Both the position numbers and the translations under genes were made by a program. Below, piece after piece: positions 1 through 8,157 of a stretch of 64,000 nt of DNA. This stretch comes from Hyphomicrobium sp. (lineage in GTDB: Bacteria; Pseudomonadota; Alphaproteobacteria; Rhizobiales; Hyphomicrobiaceae). Below the pieces are notes generated by a model. It did not search any database. It saw only the letters and a program-made list of their open reading frames with translations, and was not told where the DNA came from. Each line of letters begins with the position of its first letter. The stretch's first letter is position 1. The stretch spans positions 62,001 through 126,000 of the forward strand of contig NZ_WBUE01000005.1 in NCBI RefSeq assembly GCF_009026145.1, in the 5' to 3' direction.

Positions 1-75
1 AGGTGTAAGGGCTGGGCCTTTTGCCGACTCAGCAAATCAGATAGGCGCTCTTCTTATTCGGATAGGAGGCGCGCG

Positions 76-279
76 ATGGCCGCACGGACTATCTCTGATC
101 ATGCCCAAATTACTGCCGTCTGCGTGAACTTCGCCCTCGAATCAGTGGCAGCCGACATTCGTGAGGAACTGTCGCGCGCAACCGCGGATAGCGCGGAAGT
201 TCTCCGGCGAGTGCTGTCTCGGGTTGAGCAGCGGAAGCTATGCGGCGCCGGTCTCGAAGCGCCGACCACCGCCCAATAA
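76..279 (+). CDS. Small hypothetical protein
   Basis: A 67-residue reading frame starts at an ATG preceded by a very good ribosome binding site (AGGAGG six bases upstream). The product is soluble, helical and slightly charged, with no recognised domain. The good ribosome binding site is the main argument for it; overlapping minus-strand frames of similar length exist and have no such support. It would be the first gene of the visible part of the integrated element. Function unknown. Confidence 0.35.
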   Translation: MAARTISDHAQITAVCVNFALESVAADIREELSRATADSAEVLRRVLSRVEQRKLCGAGLEAPTTAQ

Positions 280-579
280 TCTTTACGAGCGCCTCGGTCG
301 CTCCGCCTCCCAGCGATGCGACTCGTGATGCGTTGGTTGTCGAAGGTGGAGGCGTTGCCGGATGAGACTGTGACCGGCCCAAGGCCGAGCGGCTTGCAGC
401 TCATCACGTCAACGTTGCCGGGTATGGTCGAAAGCATTTTCCCCTGGTCCACAGAGGAGTCCTGCCAATATCGTCCGCTGTCGAAGATCGAAGCTGGGCG
501 CCGTCCTCGTCGAAGGCGGTCAGGACCGACCTTGCACTGAGAACCTCTCAAGCACTTTCTCAATGTGATACCCAGGCTC

Positions 580-2292
580 ATGAGTCCGCTCATTCGTTAT
601 CATCCGCAATATTTCGGCCTGTTTTACGCTTCGGGCTCTAGCTCCCGGCAGCCAATTGCGTTGGCGATCGAGAGAAGCGAGCGCACCGCTACCCTCTACG
701 AAGCCACCAACGCCCTCCTGGTTGTGCTTACAGGCGACACGCATACGGAAAGCGTGACGCGGCTGCTGGATGACCTTCACTTCCTCACGCCCGGTGTATC
801 CCTGATCGCACCTTCAGTTGCCAAGCTTCCAACGCCGCCGCGCTCGAACATCTTTCTTGACCGCATGGACGTCTCGGCATTGTCGCCGGGGCTGCTACAA
901 GCAGTCCTGGATCAGAATGATGTATTTGCGCTGCTGGACCTCAACAGGAACTTCCTGTGGACCCTGTCGGCCAGCCCCACGGGCTTATTCCACGATCCTG
1001 CGGTCGGTGGAGCCGGCAACGCGGTCGCAAGGCTCGCCTGCACGGCATCATACGACGCGGCGCCGCCGCCGCAGCGGGTATCGCAGCCATACGACCCGAT
1101 CGCAAGCCGGGTATCGGAGCTGTCCAATCAGACGGCGCCAGCGGTGGATCGAATCCTGATCGACCTTGCTTCTAAGTGGGAAGCAGTGCTCAACGAGCCT
1201 CCGCCGCAGGAGATTGCGGAAGCGCGGGTTGAACTAGCCGATAATGTCCAACGGATAAGGGAAATTACGGAGGAGGGTCTGTCGCAGGACGTTCTCCTGG
1301 CGGCATTGGCTCACGGTGAGACTGTCAGCACGCAATATGCCGAGCAAAGTGCCCAATTGCTGGTTGCGCTTGACGACTACGATCCCAGACGGGGGGATTA
1401 CCGCGATCACGGATCATCGCTCATACTTAAGTGCATCAAGGCCTTCGTGGGCGAAATGGCCGGAAGAATCGGCTTATCCAACCCGCGGCTGTTCCCGTTC
1501 TTTGAAAATGGATACGCGATGTATTTGGGAGCATTTGGATGGCTCCGTCGCGATCAAACGGCCAAAGGCAGGCTGATTCCGTTGAGTATCTCTCGTGTTC
1601 ACCGGATGCGACTTGGCGCCGCGCCTGTCACCGCACATCTGGTGAGCCATATCAAGAATCTCGAGATGACAGAGAAAGAGTTGATGGTTCTGATCGAGAC
1701 GCCAGACACCGACTTCTTCAGGAACGCGATCAAGCGCATTGACCCTCAATGGGAAAGGCCCGACTTTGACAGTCTCGCGATGCGTAAATCGCTAGGGGTC
1801 TTTTGCCGGGCATTGTCGGTTATCCGCTCTGATCTGCTTTCGTGCGCGATTGCGGGTCCGGCTTACCTCTACGCCCTCGCGCGCTTTATGTCCCCGGGTG
1901 GATACGACGATGTGTCTGGCGGGTCCCGCGAAGGATGGCGGCGCGGGTATCCACCACTCAGCGAGCGAATGCTGTTGTCACTTAGCTTCTTGAAGTGGCG
2001 GGGGCTCCATCCACACTTCACGTCTGTCTATTTCCATGATCGTGAGACGATACAGGCGCCTGATTTTTTTCAGTGGGTACTTGGCAACGCCGCTTCGCCT
2101 TACACCGCGGAAGAGCACCAGCAGGCGCTCGGGGATCTCAAACGCTCTCTCATGCATGGCAATCCTGTTTCGTCTGCCCCTTCTCTTGTCCTGAATGCAC
2201 TCTGGGATGGCGTTGTACGCAAGAGTGGCTATGTCGACGAAATGGCGGCCGTTGCTTCAATCAGCGCAGGGCTGTCTTTGGGCCAGCGGTGA
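580..2292 (+). CDS. Hypothetical protein, 570 aa, integrated element
   Basis: The product is a large soluble protein of about 570 residues that I do not recognise. It has no signal peptide and no clear membrane segment; the middle and C-terminal parts are predicted to be mainly helical, with several Tyr/Phe/Trp-rich stretches (for example FPFFENGYAMYLGAFGW). I chose the ATG at 580; a GTG at 565 in the same frame is an alternative. It stands alone on the plus strand with more than 280 bases before it, inside the integrated element, so it may be a cargo gene such as a defence or phage-exclusion factor, but nothing in the sequence proves this. The lower GC content than the core suggests transfer. 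Confidence 0.7.
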   Translation: MSPLIRYHPQYFGLFYASGSSSRQPIALAIERSERTATLYEATNALLVVLTGDTHTESVTRLLDDLHFLTPGVSLIAPSVAKLPTPPRSNIFLDRMDVSALSPGLLQAVLDQNDVFALLDLNRNFLWTLSASPTGLFHDPAVGGAGNAVARLACTASYDAAPPPQRVSQPYDPIASRVSELSNQTAPAVDRILIDLASKWEAVLNEPPPQEIAEARVELADNVQRIREITEEGLSQDVLLAALAHGETVSTQYAEQSAQLLVALDDYDPRRGDYRDHGSSLILKCIKAFVGEMAGRIGLSNPRLFPFFENGYAMYLGAFGWLRRDQTAKGRLIPLSISRVHRMRLGAAPVTAHLVSHIKNLEMTEKELMVLIETPDTDFFRNAIKRIDPQWERPDFDSLAMRKSLGVFCRALSVIRSDLLSCAIAGPAYLYALARFMSPGGYDDVSGGSREGWRRGYPPLSERMLLSLSFLKWRGLHPHFTSVYFHDRETIQAPDFFQWVLGNAASPYTAEEHQQALGDLKRSLMHGNPVSSAPSLVLNALWDGVVRKSGYVDEMAAVASISAGLSLGQR

Positions 2293-2407
2293 CTCGGGGA
2301 AGCGCGGTGCGCCGCCTGAGACACGATATGCAGCGCCCCTGGGCCAGCATGTCATGGAAGACGCCTGCGCCAGCGAACCACTTGTGTAGCTCACTGGCGC
2401 AAGCCGC

Positions 2408-3034
2408 TCATTCGGCCTTATCAGTTGGGGCGACTGGGAGGTCGTCGGCGAGCTTGAAGGCAAATCGCAGCAAGGCCTCGTACTCCTGCGGCGTGAGCCC
2501 GAAGTCGTCCGTCGATTTCTCGAAATTGGTCACTGCTGTTTGGACGGCCAACTCGCGGCCCTTGTGGCTCCAGTTTTGGGTTGGCCCCACGGGGGCGCCG
2601 ACGAGGCGTAAGTTGGAACGTCGGAGGTCGCGATGATCGCCGACCGTCTCAACCAATTGCCCCGGCTGCGCAGCGGCAATGATGCGGCGAACCTTGATGT
2701 GGTCGCCGAATGTAAGGTCGTGAAGCTCGGGTCGCGGTGGCGTGTCAGTGCGAGAGAACAACACGTGCGCCTTAGCGAGGAGCAAGGGGCGCAACGCCGC
2801 GAAGGCCGCCAAGTCGAAGCGCCTTGGGGACCGCTCGCGCTTTGGCTCGGCCTGATCTCGAAACCAGACCAATACTGAGCCATCGTCCTGCACTTCGGCA
2901 CGGAGGATGGGCTCCTGCGGAAGCCCAATGAGGAGGAGTGAAGGATCGGCTGGGCGGCCGAGATAGTGCGTCTCCAGAATCCACTGGACGATGCCGTTCC
3001 TCGCTTCTCGTGAAGCGGGGTCGTAATTGGTCAT
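2408..3034 (-). CDS. Hypothetical protein with degenerate HNH/AP2-like segment
   Basis: This 208-residue protein starts at an ATG with GGAG five bases upstream. Around residues 140-160 the stretch GDHRDLRRSNLRLV resembles the core of HNH endonucleases of the AP2-linked type, in which VDHINGD is followed by a D-N-R-x-N-L-R segment, but the first catalytic His position holds Thr, so the nuclease is probably inactive or the likeness is only structural. The rest is charged and soluble. It lies on the opposite strand to the upstream 570-aa gene and ends about 115 bases from it. The resemblance to mobile-element HNH proteins fits its position in the integrated element; the assignment is tentative. 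Confidence 0.6.
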   Translation of the reverse strand: MTNYDPASREARNGIVQWILETHYLGRPADPSLLLIGLPQEPILRAEVQDDGSVLVWFRDQAEPKRERSPRRFDLAAFAALRPLLLAKAHVLFSRTDTPPRPELHDLTFGDHIKVRRIIAAAQPGQLVETVGDHRDLRRSNLRLVGAPVGPTQNWSHKGRELAVQTAVTNFEKSTDDFGLTPQEYEALLRFAFKLADDLPVAPTDKAE

Positions 3035-3514
3035 TACTGCTCCAGCGCACGCACGCGGCGCGCAATTGAGCGACGGTCATGCGAACCGCGATGCGGTGAG
3101 GCCGCAGGCAGTCGCACGCTGTCGCGTGTTGATGGAAGCGTAGTGCGCTGGGCGGAATCGGCAGCGGCCAGCGCGATCCGGTTGCGAACCCGGTACAGCA
3201 GCCCTCAACGAGAGGGCGAGTAGTCTAGGGGGCGGCAGTAGAGCCGCAGGCGCCTCTTATTGACGCCTCAGAGGCAGCCAGGATGGACGAGAAGTCGGCG
3301 GAGTTCAACTCAGGATCGAGTTAAGGCTAAGGATGGCCTAAAGCTTTCCTGTGAGTGAAGCTAGTTGAAAAGACTACTATGTGGTACACACGCGAGTGCG
3401 TCACTTAAGGGATGACTATAGGAGGGGGAGGACGTACGTACGTCCAACGTCCCTCCCCACACCTGAGCGAGGGACACTTAAGGGTCTCCCGTAAGAAGGA
3501 CCCTTGAGTCTCCC
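3035..3514. other. 480-base non-coding region rich in dyad symmetry
   Basis: No convincing gene is present here. The region lies upstream of the 208-aa gene and downstream of the 144-aa gene, both on the minus strand, so it should hold the promoter of the former and the terminator of the latter. Its right half contains a perfect 16-base palindrome and a 59-base imperfect hairpin (listed separately), and the word CTTAAGGG occurs several times. The density of dyads would also suit a replication or packaging signal of the element. Confidence 0.5.
3430..3445. repeat. Perfect 16-base palindrome GGACGTACGTACGTCC
   Basis: The sequence GGACGTACGTACGTCC reads the same on both strands. It is flanked by GGGGAGG-like bases on the left and CCTCCCC on the right, so a longer imperfect hairpin can form. 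It sits within 100 bases of a second long hairpin. It may be an operator for an element-encoded regulator or part of an origin; the sequence alone does not decide this. Confidence 0.6.
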
Positions 3515-3527
3515 TTAAGAGTCCCTC
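3469..3527 (-). terminator. 59-base near-palindrome at the end of the 144-aa gene
   Basis: The outer 16 bases on each side are inverted copies with one mismatch (GAGGGACACTTAAGGG against GAGGGACTCTTAAGGG), and the inner part contains further complementary runs. The stop codon of the 144-aa minus-strand gene lies inside the right arm, so the structure may act as a transcription terminator or 3'-end stabiliser. There is no run of T after the stem, which is unusual for a factor-independent terminator, so another role is possible. Confidence 0.4.
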
Positions 3528-3949
3528 CTTCGCTTGGTGGGCTTTTTCATCGCGCGGGCTTGCGCTTTAGCGCCCCGCGTCGAGGACGCTTTTGAGGGGC
3601 GGGTGGCGGAACGGCGGCAGGCCTCCTCCTTTGCGTCATCGTCACCCAGGAGGCAGTCCACGGGATAGCTGCGCGAGACGATCAGTTCCCATCGGCCCCA
3701 CGTCGCCGTCGTGTTGTGGCAGCGAAGCGGTGGGCCCCAGTACCACTGAGGGCCTAAATCCTGCGGCTCGTCTGTTTCCCACGAGAACGGCATGGGGGTG
3801 CGCCAGTGGCCGGGCCGGTGGAGTACGACATCCCATCCACCGAGCACGAAGGAGAAGCCGCTGCCGATCCCCAGCTCGAACACGGGGCGCTCGCCAAGTT
3901 CAACTTTGAGAAGCATCGAGGCACCTAACAGTTTCGCGGTGCGCCACAT
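3515..3949 (-). CDS. Hypothetical protein with basic C-terminal tail
   Basis: The product is 144 residues long. The first 95 residues are rich in Trp, Gly and Pro and look beta-structured; from about residue 110 to the end the chain is lysine/arginine-rich and disordered, a kind of tail often seen in nucleic-acid-binding proteins of mobile elements. I do not recognise the family. The ATG at 3949 has only a weak ribosome binding site; a second in-frame ATG at 3916 would shorten the protein by 11 residues. Two 20-base direct repeats lie in the gap upstream and may control it. Confidence that it is a real gene is moderate. Confidence 0.5.
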   Translation of the reverse strand: MWRTAKLLGASMLLKVELGERPVFELGIGSGFSFVLGGWDVVLHRPGHWRTPMPFSWETDEPQDLGPQWYWGPPLRCHNTTATWGRWELIVSRSYPVDCLLGDDDAKEEACRRSATRPSKASSTRGAKAQARAMKKPTKRRRDS

Positions 3950-4022
3950 CAGCAGTCATTCATTAGCAAAATGCTTCCGCCGAGTGTCGCTTGACCCGCT
4001 CGCCGAGGCTGCCGCTTGAGGT

Positions 4023-4105
4023 TGCTTACGCTAGCGGAACGAATGCCTCACCCACGCCGCTGCAAAACTTCGAAATGCCAGAGCGTGCTTACGTTAGCGG
4101 AACGA
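4023..4105. repeat. Pair of 20-base direct repeats, 63 bases apart
   Basis: TGCTTACGCTAGCGGAACGA at 4023-4042 recurs at 4086-4105 with one base changed (GTTAG for GCTAG). Start-to-start distance is 63 bases, six helical turns, so bound proteins would face the same side. The pair lies in the 184-base gap between the 412-aa gene and the start of the 144-aa gene, both on the minus strand, a natural place for an operator of the downstream gene. Confidence 0.55.
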
Positions 4106-4133
4106 TTGGAGACGCCGGAAAATATTTTCGGTT

Positions 4134-5372
4134 TCATCGGGCGATCCTCCAAACAGAGCGCTTCGGCGCGGCGAGCGACACGATCTTGTCCCGGCCCGAA
4201 ACCGTTCGAACGATAATCTCGTCACGTTCCCACGCGTCGCACCATCGCGAAACGGTGCTCTTCGAGACCGTCCCGAACAAATCCACAAGTTCCGACTGGA
4301 AAACCGTTTCATGCACAGCTAAGTGCTGACGCAACAGTACGAGCGCCCCGTCCATGGCCGCCGGGACGGTCGTGAGCACCCGTGGAACGGTTGCGCCGCG
4401 GGACACCACGAGCACGGGATGGTTGCGGGACGGTTCCATAGGACGGTTGCGGGACGGTTCCACGGGCGGTGCAACGGTTGCAGGTGTTTCCGATTGCGGA
4501 ACTGTTCCGCGGCGATGCCCGAAAGCACCGGCCGCAAAGAGCAGCGTCGCGAACTCGCAGAAGACAGACTTGATGAACGGTACGATGTCCGCGAGCATGT
4601 CGTCCGTGACTGTCACGCCGATGTACCCCAGGACCTTCGCGGCGTACTTGAGGTCGACGTTCGTGTCCTTCTTGGTGGCCACGCTCAACCGGGCTTCCGC
4701 CATGATGGAGGCGCCCTTCTTGTCGTCGCGCGTCTGCTCCGCCTTGGCCTTGCGGCCCTCAGCGGCGTCCGCGTTGGTCCGCTCCGTCCGGCATTTCCAC
4801 GACTTGGAGCCGTTCTCGCGGCACACGTCGTCCGCCTTGGTGGCGGCGGCCTTGGCCCCGTTCTCGGCGGCGGTGAGCTTGCCCTGCGCTTCCGTCAAGT
4901 CGGACTTGGCGCCTTGAGCCTTCCGCTCCAGTTCGGCGTACGGGCCGTTCGCTTCCGTGACCTTGGCGGCCTTGTTGGCGAGGGCCTCTGCGTTGCGACC
5001 GGCGGACGTGAGCACGCAATAGACGGTGCCCGCGGCGAACAGCAATGCAAGCCCGGCAGCAGTGCCGAACTCCTTGCTGGCCAGCGTGGGCCAGAACCAG
5101 TGCCCGGCGGCGAACGTGCCGACCAGGACGGCGAAGCTGAGAAGGTGGTCGGTGGTGATGACGGCCCCGTGGCGGAGCACGTCTTCGAAGATGACGTAGT
5201 TGGTGAGAGTGAAGAAGCCTGCGGCGAGGATCGCCTTCGGCCAAGAGTTGATGAAGCCAAAGAGGTGGCGAGTTGAGGCGTTGCGTGAGGATAGGAGTGC
5301 TAAGCCGTTGGTCGGACTCGCGCTGGAAAAACGGCCTTTACAACCAGCCGCAGAGAGGCCAGCGTGGGGCAT
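4134..5372 (-). CDS. Membrane protein with coiled coil and C-terminal winged-helix-like domain
   Basis: This 412-residue protein has three parts. Residues about 45-115 hold two or three membrane segments. Residues about 120-230 form an Ala/Lys/Glu-rich coiled coil, followed near 255-285 by another hydrophobic segment. After a proline-rich linker that contains a short repeat (EPSRNRP / EPSRNHP, about 300-315), residues about 340-400 look like a winged helix-turn-helix (TVSKSTVSRWCDAWERDEII). The layout resembles DUF2637-type membrane proteins of mobile elements with a DNA-binding tail, but I cannot name the family. The ATG at 5372 is preceded by GGAAGGA at suitable distance. It may tether element DNA to the membrane or sense and regulate; both are inference. 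Confidence 0.6.
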   Translation of the reverse strand: MPHAGLSAAGCKGRFSSASPTNGLALLSSRNASTRHLFGFINSWPKAILAAGFFTLTNYVIFEDVLRHGAVITTDHLLSFAVLVGTFAAGHWFWPTLASKEFGTAAGLALLFAAGTVYCVLTSAGRNAEALANKAAKVTEANGPYAELERKAQGAKSDLTEAQGKLTAAENGAKAAATKADDVCRENGSKSWKCRTERTNADAAEGRKAKAEQTRDDKKGASIMAEARLSVATKKDTNVDLKYAAKVLGYIGVTVTDDMLADIVPFIKSVFCEFATLLFAAGAFGHRRGTVPQSETPATVAPPVEPSRNRPMEPSRNHPVLVVSRGATVPRVLTTVPAAMDGALVLLRQHLAVHETVFQSELVDLFGTVSKSTVSRWCDAWERDEIIVRTVSGRDKIVSLAAPKRSVWRIAR

Positions 5373-5407
5373 GGGTTTGATCCTTCCCAGAGAAGGCTTG
5401 AACCAAG

Positions 5408-5449
5408 AGCCCCGTTAGGATTGCCGTCCTTTCGGGGCTCGCCTTTTTT
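5408..5449 (+). terminator. Hairpin followed by T run
   Basis: AGCCCCG (5408-5414) pairs with CGGGGCT (5433-5439) around an 18-base loop and is followed by CGCC and six T on the plus strand. No plus-strand gene ends just before it. On the minus strand it lies in the leader of the 412-aa gene, about 36 bases before its start codon, so an attenuation or translation-control role is an alternative. Confidence 0.35.
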
Positions 5450-5569
5450 GCGACGCGCGACGATCAGCGAAGCGCAGACTATCACGCACGTCGCAGATGG
5501 TGCGCTCACGGCTTTGATAAGCCGCTAACGATGCGCGCTGCGATGCAGATTTAGCGCTATGCCCTTTGC

Positions 5570-5586
5570 TGACTCACAGTGAGTCA
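5570..5586. promoter_or_regulatory. 17-base perfect dyad, possible operator
   Basis: TGACTCAC, one central A, then GTGAGTCA form a perfect inverted repeat. It lies in the 311-base gap between the 163-aa and 412-aa genes of the element, about 200 bases upstream of the latter. Perfect dyads of this size are typical of operators for small dimeric repressors, but no partner regulator is identified. Apart from this dyad and the hairpin at 5408 I see nothing else in the gap. Confidence 0.4.
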
Positions 5587-5683
5587 TACACGGCCGTTTC
5601 GCGTTCTGGCTATCACCCCAGCGGCGACACCTTCGATCGTCTTATATGGGCGGCCTTGAGTCAGCAGGAGCCCTTACGGCGGG

Positions 5684-6175
5684 TCAGCGCGCTGCGGGCT
5701 CTGCCTTGCTTTCCTCCCATCGCAAAAGAGCAGAGTACGCCCACGCCATTACCGGCACGGCAAATATTAGGAATGCGAGAGGGTATACGGCAACGACGGC
5801 CTCCCAAAATTGAGGGCTCCAACGTGTCCGGGCGGCCAGCGCCAGCGCGAGCATCGTGCCGTTTGGTGCGATGAGTGCAAAGACTCGCAATCTTTTAGAC
5901 GGAAGCCAGGCCGCCATTGAGTAGACCACCAGGAGCGCAAACGCGGTCACGAAGTCTACAAAGCGATTATCAATCGTTGTCGACGCGTACCCCAATACGA
6001 TGAGGCCAGCCACCACAAGAATGTTCAGCGTCAGTACAATGCTCAGGGGCTTCCCGACGGAAATACGCGGCAGCCACGTCGTAACGAAGTTCGCGACGAC
6101 ACTAACGATCAGCCCGGTGAAGACAGCGACAAACCAATACTCTGGTGATTGAAGGATCTTGCCGATCTCTATCAT
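5684..6175 (-). CDS. Small integral membrane protein, unknown function
   Basis: The product has 163 residues and four or five hydrophobic segments (about 14-35, 45-65, 72-92, 100-115 and 128-150), with a charged C-terminus, so it is an inner-membrane protein. No catalytic motif is seen and I do not recognise a family. The ATG at 6175 has a G-rich stretch just upstream. It reads in the same direction as the integrase, 85 bases beyond its end, and belongs to the integrated element. Confidence 0.6.
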   Translation of the reverse strand: MIEIGKILQSPEYWFVAVFTGLIVSVVANFVTTWLPRISVGKPLSIVLTLNILVVAGLIVLGYASTTIDNRFVDFVTAFALLVVYSMAAWLPSKRLRVFALIAPNGTMLALALAARTRWSPQFWEAVVAVYPLAFLIFAVPVMAWAYSALLRWEESKAEPAAR

Positions 6176-6260
6176 CCGCGCCCCCCGCGTTCAGGTTCCA
6201 ACACTCAGAACGCAAATGTGGACCACATTGCGGTGGAAACGAAATGTAGTTGAGTGCCGT

Positions 6261-7838
6261 CTACTGTGCAGCTTTGATAGGGCAGTGAGGCAGCTTGCAT
6301 ATCTCCCGATAGAGCCCCTCAACGTCGCCATAGTCCTCCTCGTCGACGCCATCGCCCGCGTGGCCGGTAATCTTCCGACGTAGTTCAAGGTCCATGCCGT
6401 GGCGACGCGCGAGCGTGATGAACCGATGACGCCACCCGTGGAGAGCAGTGACGCGATCTTCACGGACGATGCTGCGAGCGAACTCTCCGAGCCGATTGAC
6501 AATCGACTGCAGCCGCCCGGCGCAATCCGTCTTATCGCGCGCCGAAAGGAACAGGTATCCGCTCGGGATCGAGCGTACATACTCAATAAAGCCCAGTTCG
6601 ATGAGTTGCGGGTGCAGAGGTATGTCGCGCTCTTCCCGGTCCTTCACACGCCCCGCCTCGGGCGTAATACGGATCGTCCATACGCCATCGACCTCCCTCA
6701 CGTCACTTCGCCGAAGTTGCGCGATCTCGCCGACGCGCGCTCCTGTGAACGCGCATAGCCACAGACACCACCGCTTTGCTGCCGCTGTCTTTGGTGCCTC
6801 ACGCGCCGCCTGCTTATAGGCCAGAGCGGCCTTCAGGATCTTTAGGGCTGCGCCGTCCGAGTATCCGACACGCTTGAGCTTCTTCGGCAACTTCAGGGTG
6901 ACCCCAGCCGCGGGGTTTGACTTTAGCGCGTTGGGCCGATTGACGACGCCCCACCCGAACACAGTCTTGAGCGCAACCAAATCCGCGTCGCGAACGGTCT
7001 TCGGACTTCGTTTGTCCTCTATGAGGCGCTTATCCTTGTAGCGCACCACATCCTCGCGCGTGACGCGGCCGGCATCGTCGTGCCCGAGGAACGCAATGAA
7101 CTGCCGTATGACGCGCCCGAAGTTATCAATAGTGCTCTTCGATTTATCCAGACGTTCGGCCTCAGCCTTCCATTGAGCGAACAGGTCGCTGATGGTCAAG
7201 ATTCCGCGTTGCTCGGGCGCGCGCCACTCCGGCAGCTTCGGGCCGAGCGAATCGGCGCTGTAATCGCCTTTCGAACGTTTCGCCAAGACCGCGTAAGATT
7301 CGTGGAGCGTGTCGCGGAGAGCGATGAGCAACCGACCTCTCGTGTCTCGGTCAATAGACAAGTTGCGCTGGGTGAGCAGATCGTCAGCAAACGAGCCGAG
7401 ATGGGTTTCGAGCGCTTCGCCGTCGTCGTCCAAGATACTGCCGAAACCATCGCTCAGATACTCCCAGACGCTCGCTGGTCCGGGATCATCCCCCCAACGG
7501 GTCATCGCGTAGCGGTGCCACTCGCCTGCAAGTGCCATAACTTCGCGATGAGTGAGACGCTGCGCACCTTTGGGCGCATCAGATGCGAGCCGCTCTAGTT
7601 GAGCGTTGATGGCGGCGCATCGCAACCTTGCGAGCTGAGGCTCACGCGTCCGTAGCGAGACCTTGATCACCTCGCCGACTCGCGTCGAGACAATCAGCTC
7701 GCGGCCTGCATCACCCGGCAAACGCAACGCGATGCGCTCGCCCTTCTTCGCGGAGAGAAGCGCGGTGGGTGTGCGTCGTTTGAACTGGAATGCGGAGCTA
7801 TCGCTACGCCGAGTCGGGCGCGTCATGTTGAGGGCCAT
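6261..7838 (-). CDS. Tyrosine-type site-specific integrase
   Basis: This 525-residue protein is a tyrosine recombinase that would integrate and excise the element at the neighbouring tRNA-Leu. The C-terminal catalytic domain shows the expected residues: Arg at about 368 in FTGARVGEI, His and Arg in HGWRH (about 467 and 470), His in ITGHAG (about 493) and the nucleophilic Tyr in EDYGDV (about 503). The middle part (ILTISDLFAQW onward) is the core-binding SAM-like domain. The N-terminus (about 180 residues before it) resembles the DUF6538-type extension seen in alphaproteobacterial integrases. I chose the ATG at 7838 because AGGAG lies eight bases before it; a GTG at 7847 is possible. All catalytic residues are intact, so it may be functional. 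Confidence 0.93.
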   Translation of the reverse strand: MALNMTRPTRRSDSSAFQFKRRTPTALLSAKKGERIALRLPGDAGRELIVSTRVGEVIKVSLRTREPQLARLRCAAINAQLERLASDAPKGAQRLTHREVMALAGEWHRYAMTRWGDDPGPASVWEYLSDGFGSILDDDGEALETHLGSFADDLLTQRNLSIDRDTRGRLLIALRDTLHESYAVLAKRSKGDYSADSLGPKLPEWRAPEQRGILTISDLFAQWKAEAERLDKSKSTIDNFGRVIRQFIAFLGHDDAGRVTREDVVRYKDKRLIEDKRSPKTVRDADLVALKTVFGWGVVNRPNALKSNPAAGVTLKLPKKLKRVGYSDGAALKILKAALAYKQAAREAPKTAAAKRWCLWLCAFTGARVGEIAQLRRSDVREVDGVWTIRITPEAGRVKDREERDIPLHPQLIELGFIEYVRSIPSGYLFLSARDKTDCAGRLQSIVNRLGEFARSIVREDRVTALHGWRHRFITLARRHGMDLELRRKITGHAGDGVDEEDYGDVEGLYREICKLPHCPIKAAQ

Positions 7839-7925
7839 GTGTACCACTCCTGAGTACCGGTCGGAGCGGCCAAAAGCCCTTTAGGCTTAACAAATTAAGC
7901 CAGATCAACGCGCTGGAGAGAAGCT

Positions 7926-8010
<85 letters not shown>

Positions 8011-8157
8011 ACGAGGCCGATGAGTTAGAGAGCCCCGCGCCCCTTGTCAATTCTACCTCGTGCGGCCGCGCGCAACCTTCACAGGGTGGTGCCCGGTCGT
8101 ATAATCCCTGATCGATCAGGGACGCGCGGCGACGACCAAGGGGAGGAGGATCCGGCC

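Noticed and set aside
99-593. 164-residue minus-strand frame at the left end
   Set aside because: It has no ribosome binding site, a low-complexity Arg/Ser-rich product, and overlaps the better-supported small plus-strand frame.
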